Positions 60,601-64,000 of a DNA stretch of 64,000 nucleotides are shown one piece after another. A program made the translations under genes and the position numbers. Location of the stretch: assembly GCA_020746105.1 (NCBI GenBank), contig CM036658.1, positions 30,777,099 to 30,841,098 of the forward strand, written 5' to 3'. This DNA comes from Trogon surrucura (lineage: Eukaryota; Chordata; Aves; Trogoniformes; Trogonidae). The notes under the pieces are model-generated. The model ran no database searches, had not been told where the DNA came from, and worked only from the letters and a program-made list of their open reading frames with translations. Positions within the stretch are counted from its first letter, which is position 1. Each line of letters begins with the position of its first letter.

Positions 60601-63600
60601 TGTGCAGCGCTTCTCTTACATAATGAATCACACTCTGCACTTACAATAAACATCCAGGTACAGTTCATGATTGCTTTTGTCACTAAGGTCTGCAATAAAA
60701 AAAACAGAAAAAAAGTCTGCTCCTAGAGGGATTAGCAAGTTTTGGAATGGGCAATGTCATTAGTCATACAATGCTTTAATCTTGTTGCCTGAACTGGACC
60801 ACAGCCCCAGCTACAGCCATAAAAATCACAAGAAAGCTTCAGTCCTCCTCCCATCTCACAGAGAAGATCTGCATATAGCGAGCTTGTATCCACTAAAGCA
60901 AGACTACAAAAAGAACATTGTCAAGAGGGTCAGCATCCAGAATCCATACATAATCCATACACCTGCATATACTGGATTTCTAACAGTAGGAAAAAGCATG
61001 CTCATAAAACTCTTCCTTCAATAGCCACTAGCTAGCAAAAGGAGTGGCAGGTCCTTTCCATCTGGAGAGAGCCCAAAAAGGAGAAGAGGTAGGGATCAGC
61101 AGAAGCAGGAACAGGTTAAAATAGTTTGCTATTTTTCTACCTACCCTTAGGTTCTTAAATAGTATATTGTCTATATCTATGCAGTAATACCTACCCCCCC
61201 CTCATCTTCATGCAGCTATATGAACCTAAAACATTTTTTACATCGGTGTTTGCATTGCTGCCTGGGCACCAGAGATACTGGTAAATGATTGATTGTTGCT
61301 GCTTTAATCCTCTTGGTGGATACAAATTGCAGTTTCCTAGTTTCTGGATTAACAGGCAAGAATCTGAAGTGCCCTCCCGCCATCTGGAACATTAGCTGAA
61401 CACAAAAAAAAAACAAAAACGGAATGGAAAACAACGGTGCTGAAATTGTAATATGCTCCTGCAGGCCTGATCCAGAAATGAAGACTATGGAATACATGAT
61501 CACTCCCCACTAAAAACAATGATGACTGTCCTGGTTATGGAATCAGGTTGTCTATCCCATAACAAACTGTCACAGTGTTTGGGAGGAGGGGAGTTGGCAT
61601 CTGCTAGTTTCAGCATCACTTAGAAAACATGATTTGTTAAGTCATGCCCAAATTTTATAGATTACATCTTTATGGAAAATAAATGCATCAGTTAGACGAG
61701 GAAGGATTATTCACTGGTTCTGTCAGCAAGACATTTTTGGAGGATTTAAAGCAGAGGAGGTGACTCGGAAAGACTGGAAATTTACTGATGCATGTGCAAC
61801 GCCTATGAGGGCTTCTGTTTCTCCTGCACCTCCATTTTGGATTATTCTAAGCATTGGCAATAGCTACACAGCTGCTTCCTTTCGATAAAAGGTTGAAGCA
61901 TATTTAGCCAATTAAAAGCTATGCAAATGTTTCACACACAACTTCCAGGAATTTGTTCTGCATGGTGAATTTTTATTACTCCAAAAAGTATTTATCAAAT
62001 GAATTAGTTAAGTATTTCCTTAATGTAAACAAGTGCAAGGCTACAGAAATATGCAACATTAGCATAAAATGTGAAAGCTGGGAAGTTTTAAAAGTTATCA
62101 GTCTTAAGGTGATATGGATCTCTGCGCCCTGCTGTCCGCAGGTGTGCATGAACACCTCCTACAAGCCCTTCTGAAGTCCATTAGAGAACTGGGGCTACAT
62201 CATGCATTTTATATTCAGAATACTTTAATTAGCACACATCTTTTGATTTACAGTAGTGTTCATCACCTGATTATTTAGGTATGAGACAGATAAATATCAT
62301 CTGCAAAGCAAGGCTTAATAATAACCATCTTTATAGACAGACTTTCAAGAAAAACGTCTTTTATCCAGCCCTCTGGAGGAGAATTAAAGTTTAAGACTTC
62401 ACCAACTTAATTTTGAAATAGCCTGGACTAAAGGCACAGTCAATGTTACTCAATCCTCTGGCAACCCTTGGATTTTTCTTTGAAATATTTACCAAATAAC
62501 AGCTGCTCAACCCACTTTAAATCCATTAATTTTTTCCAACACAAAACAACATCCCACTGTTCATACACACCCACACAGAAATTCTTTTTAGCGAGGAGAC
62601 AAAAGAGGCCAAGTCTCCTAAATTAGCTGCACCCTAGAAAGGACTAGCCATACACGGGTTCTAAGTCTGGACTTCGCACCACTTCATCCTCACGTTGTCT
62701 TCCTGCCAACCTCCTTCTCTATTCTTAGTCTTTTGTGGTTACCTTACCCTAAAGCAACAAGACCAATAAATAAGGGACAAAAAAAATGAGACAGATGTTC
62801 CACTTCTGAGACACAGTAACTCCTAACACATACTTGTTTTAATCCACATGATGTAGTTGTGTTTTTACAGAAAATTTATAAGCTTCACGTTTTGTGCATC
62901 TGCACATAACATCCTCTCCTCTCCCCACTCCTCTCTTGCCCCTGTTTAAATACAAAAAATGTTAAATCATCAGTTGGAAAAAGCTTTAGAACAGAGGGCA
63001 GATGGAAATACATTAATGTAAGTAAACTATAAAAAGATAAATGTAACAAGACATACAAGTCTTGTACAGCCATAATCCTTACTATTGCTGAACAGTTCAC
63101 TTTGAAGCAATGAAACCATCTTTCAGTTTGACAGTACTTTAAAAATAAAATCTTGCAAAGGAAGACTGAAAGACCCTAGGGGAGGACATCCAGTCTATCC
63201 TAATAACTAAAGCGCTACATTGAGCATAATCTAATATATAATTAAATCATTTATATTTAAGGTAACAAACAGGCACAGTTAAATAGAAAAAAAAAAAGTG
63301 TTCTACAAATGCCATATTTTCAATATGACAACTAAGTATTACTGTAACTGTATATTAAAAAAAAGCCCTCATGTGCTACCACTTTATCAGAATTTAAGTC
63401 TTTTTTTTTAACGTAACAGTAATAAAAAGTATGACAGGCTGTTTTCAGAACACTATATTCCTAATTTAAAAAAAAAAACCAACAAAAAATGTTGCAGCAT
63501 AACTGGACTGCAGCAAACATCTAGTGGGGGAAAAAAGAAAAAAAGAAGGTTGCAAAAACATTTCTTGAAGAATACAATTTGTAGTAAAAATAGAAAATGT

Positions 63601-64000
63601 GAACATGATTTGGTTTATCACTTTGCCTGGTCCTACAGTAAGGAACTACAGATGAAGCACAGGTATAATCCTGTACACAATACACCAAAACTGACTATAG
63701 ACCAACTTCCTATATGCTTTAATGAAAGATCTGTCAATGATATCTAACCCTTACAATCAAGCTATGAAAGAGACTGATCATTAACTTATATTATCAATTA
63801 AATCATTTTCACATAGGTATACATTACAGATGCATCAAGAGATTATGTACGGATTTATTCCATACTACAAAAGGCAGATGATAGGAGGTACTCAGATCAC
63901 AAACTTCTGCAGACTTATCAAAATACATGTCATCCAAAGTGTATTTAACAGGATTATAATACTGCAAGCAAGCAGGTAATCGCATACACAACCCTTGTTT
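57607..64000. other. Anonymous AT-rich DNA, 6.4 kb
   Basis: No repeat family or gene was recognised. There is an A/C-rich low-complexity stretch at 59105-59190. A minus-strand frame at 61216-61395 preceded by a splice-acceptor-like sequence is treated under findings. Other ORFs are under 85 codons. Confidence 0.5.
59105..59190. repeat. A/C-rich low-complexity stretch
   Basis: Almost only A and C on the plus strand, with irregular ACCAAAA-like units. Confidence 0.8.

Noticed and set aside
61668-61887. About 73-codon Met-less open frame on the plus strand
   Set aside because: No domain, no clear splice sites and no start; consistent with chance.

Overview
The window looks like 64 kb of bird nuclear DNA. 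The evidence is the repeats: about 18 pieces of CR1 non-LTR retrotransposon, many ending in the CR1 octamer tail (ATTCTRTG-like), plus endogenous-retrovirus LTRs of avian ERVL-like type with TG...CA ends and 5-bp target duplications. The order of bird cannot be fixed from this. Base composition is AT-rich outside the repeats. I found no intact protein-coding gene, no convincing exon set, no RNA gene, no CRISPR array and no bacterial-style operon. It reads as an intergenic region or the inside of a very long intron.

Layout. 1-33 is a CR1 tail; 34-4932 is anonymous; 4933-5775 is a CR1 reverse-transcriptase relic (+). 5776-17225 is mostly anonymous, with CR1 tails at 8881, 13064, 15330 and 16337. 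17226-17410 is another CR1 end. A (TA)n microsatellite lies at 19560. 21566-23804 is a nested repeat cluster: an old LTR (A) split by a complete solo LTR (B, 22055-23237, flanked by AGCCA) and by a CR1 end. 27693-28520 is a CR1 relic (+). 33371-33665 is a third fragment (C) of the A/B LTR family.

36626-39534 is a second cluster: a different solo LTR (D) interrupted by a minus-strand CR1, followed by a plus-strand CR1 with a recognisable polymerase. 43914-48570 holds the two longest CR1 copies, facing each other head-to-head. 50640-51790 holds much older CR1-like sequence. Short CR1 ends lie at 52716 and 57139. An LTR of the D family (E) ends in a (CA)n microsatellite near 54928. 57607-64000 is anonymous.

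Working together: the repeats carry no functioning gene set. All CR1 polymerase remnants have stops, frameshifts or lost catalytic residues, and the LTRs are solo or truncated with no gag, pol or env between pairs. The value of the window is in its insertion history (nesting and target duplications), in its inverted CR1 pairs, and in a few weak non-repeat signals: a motif cluster near 29.8 kb and two unproven exon-like ORFs. I saw no new biological system.
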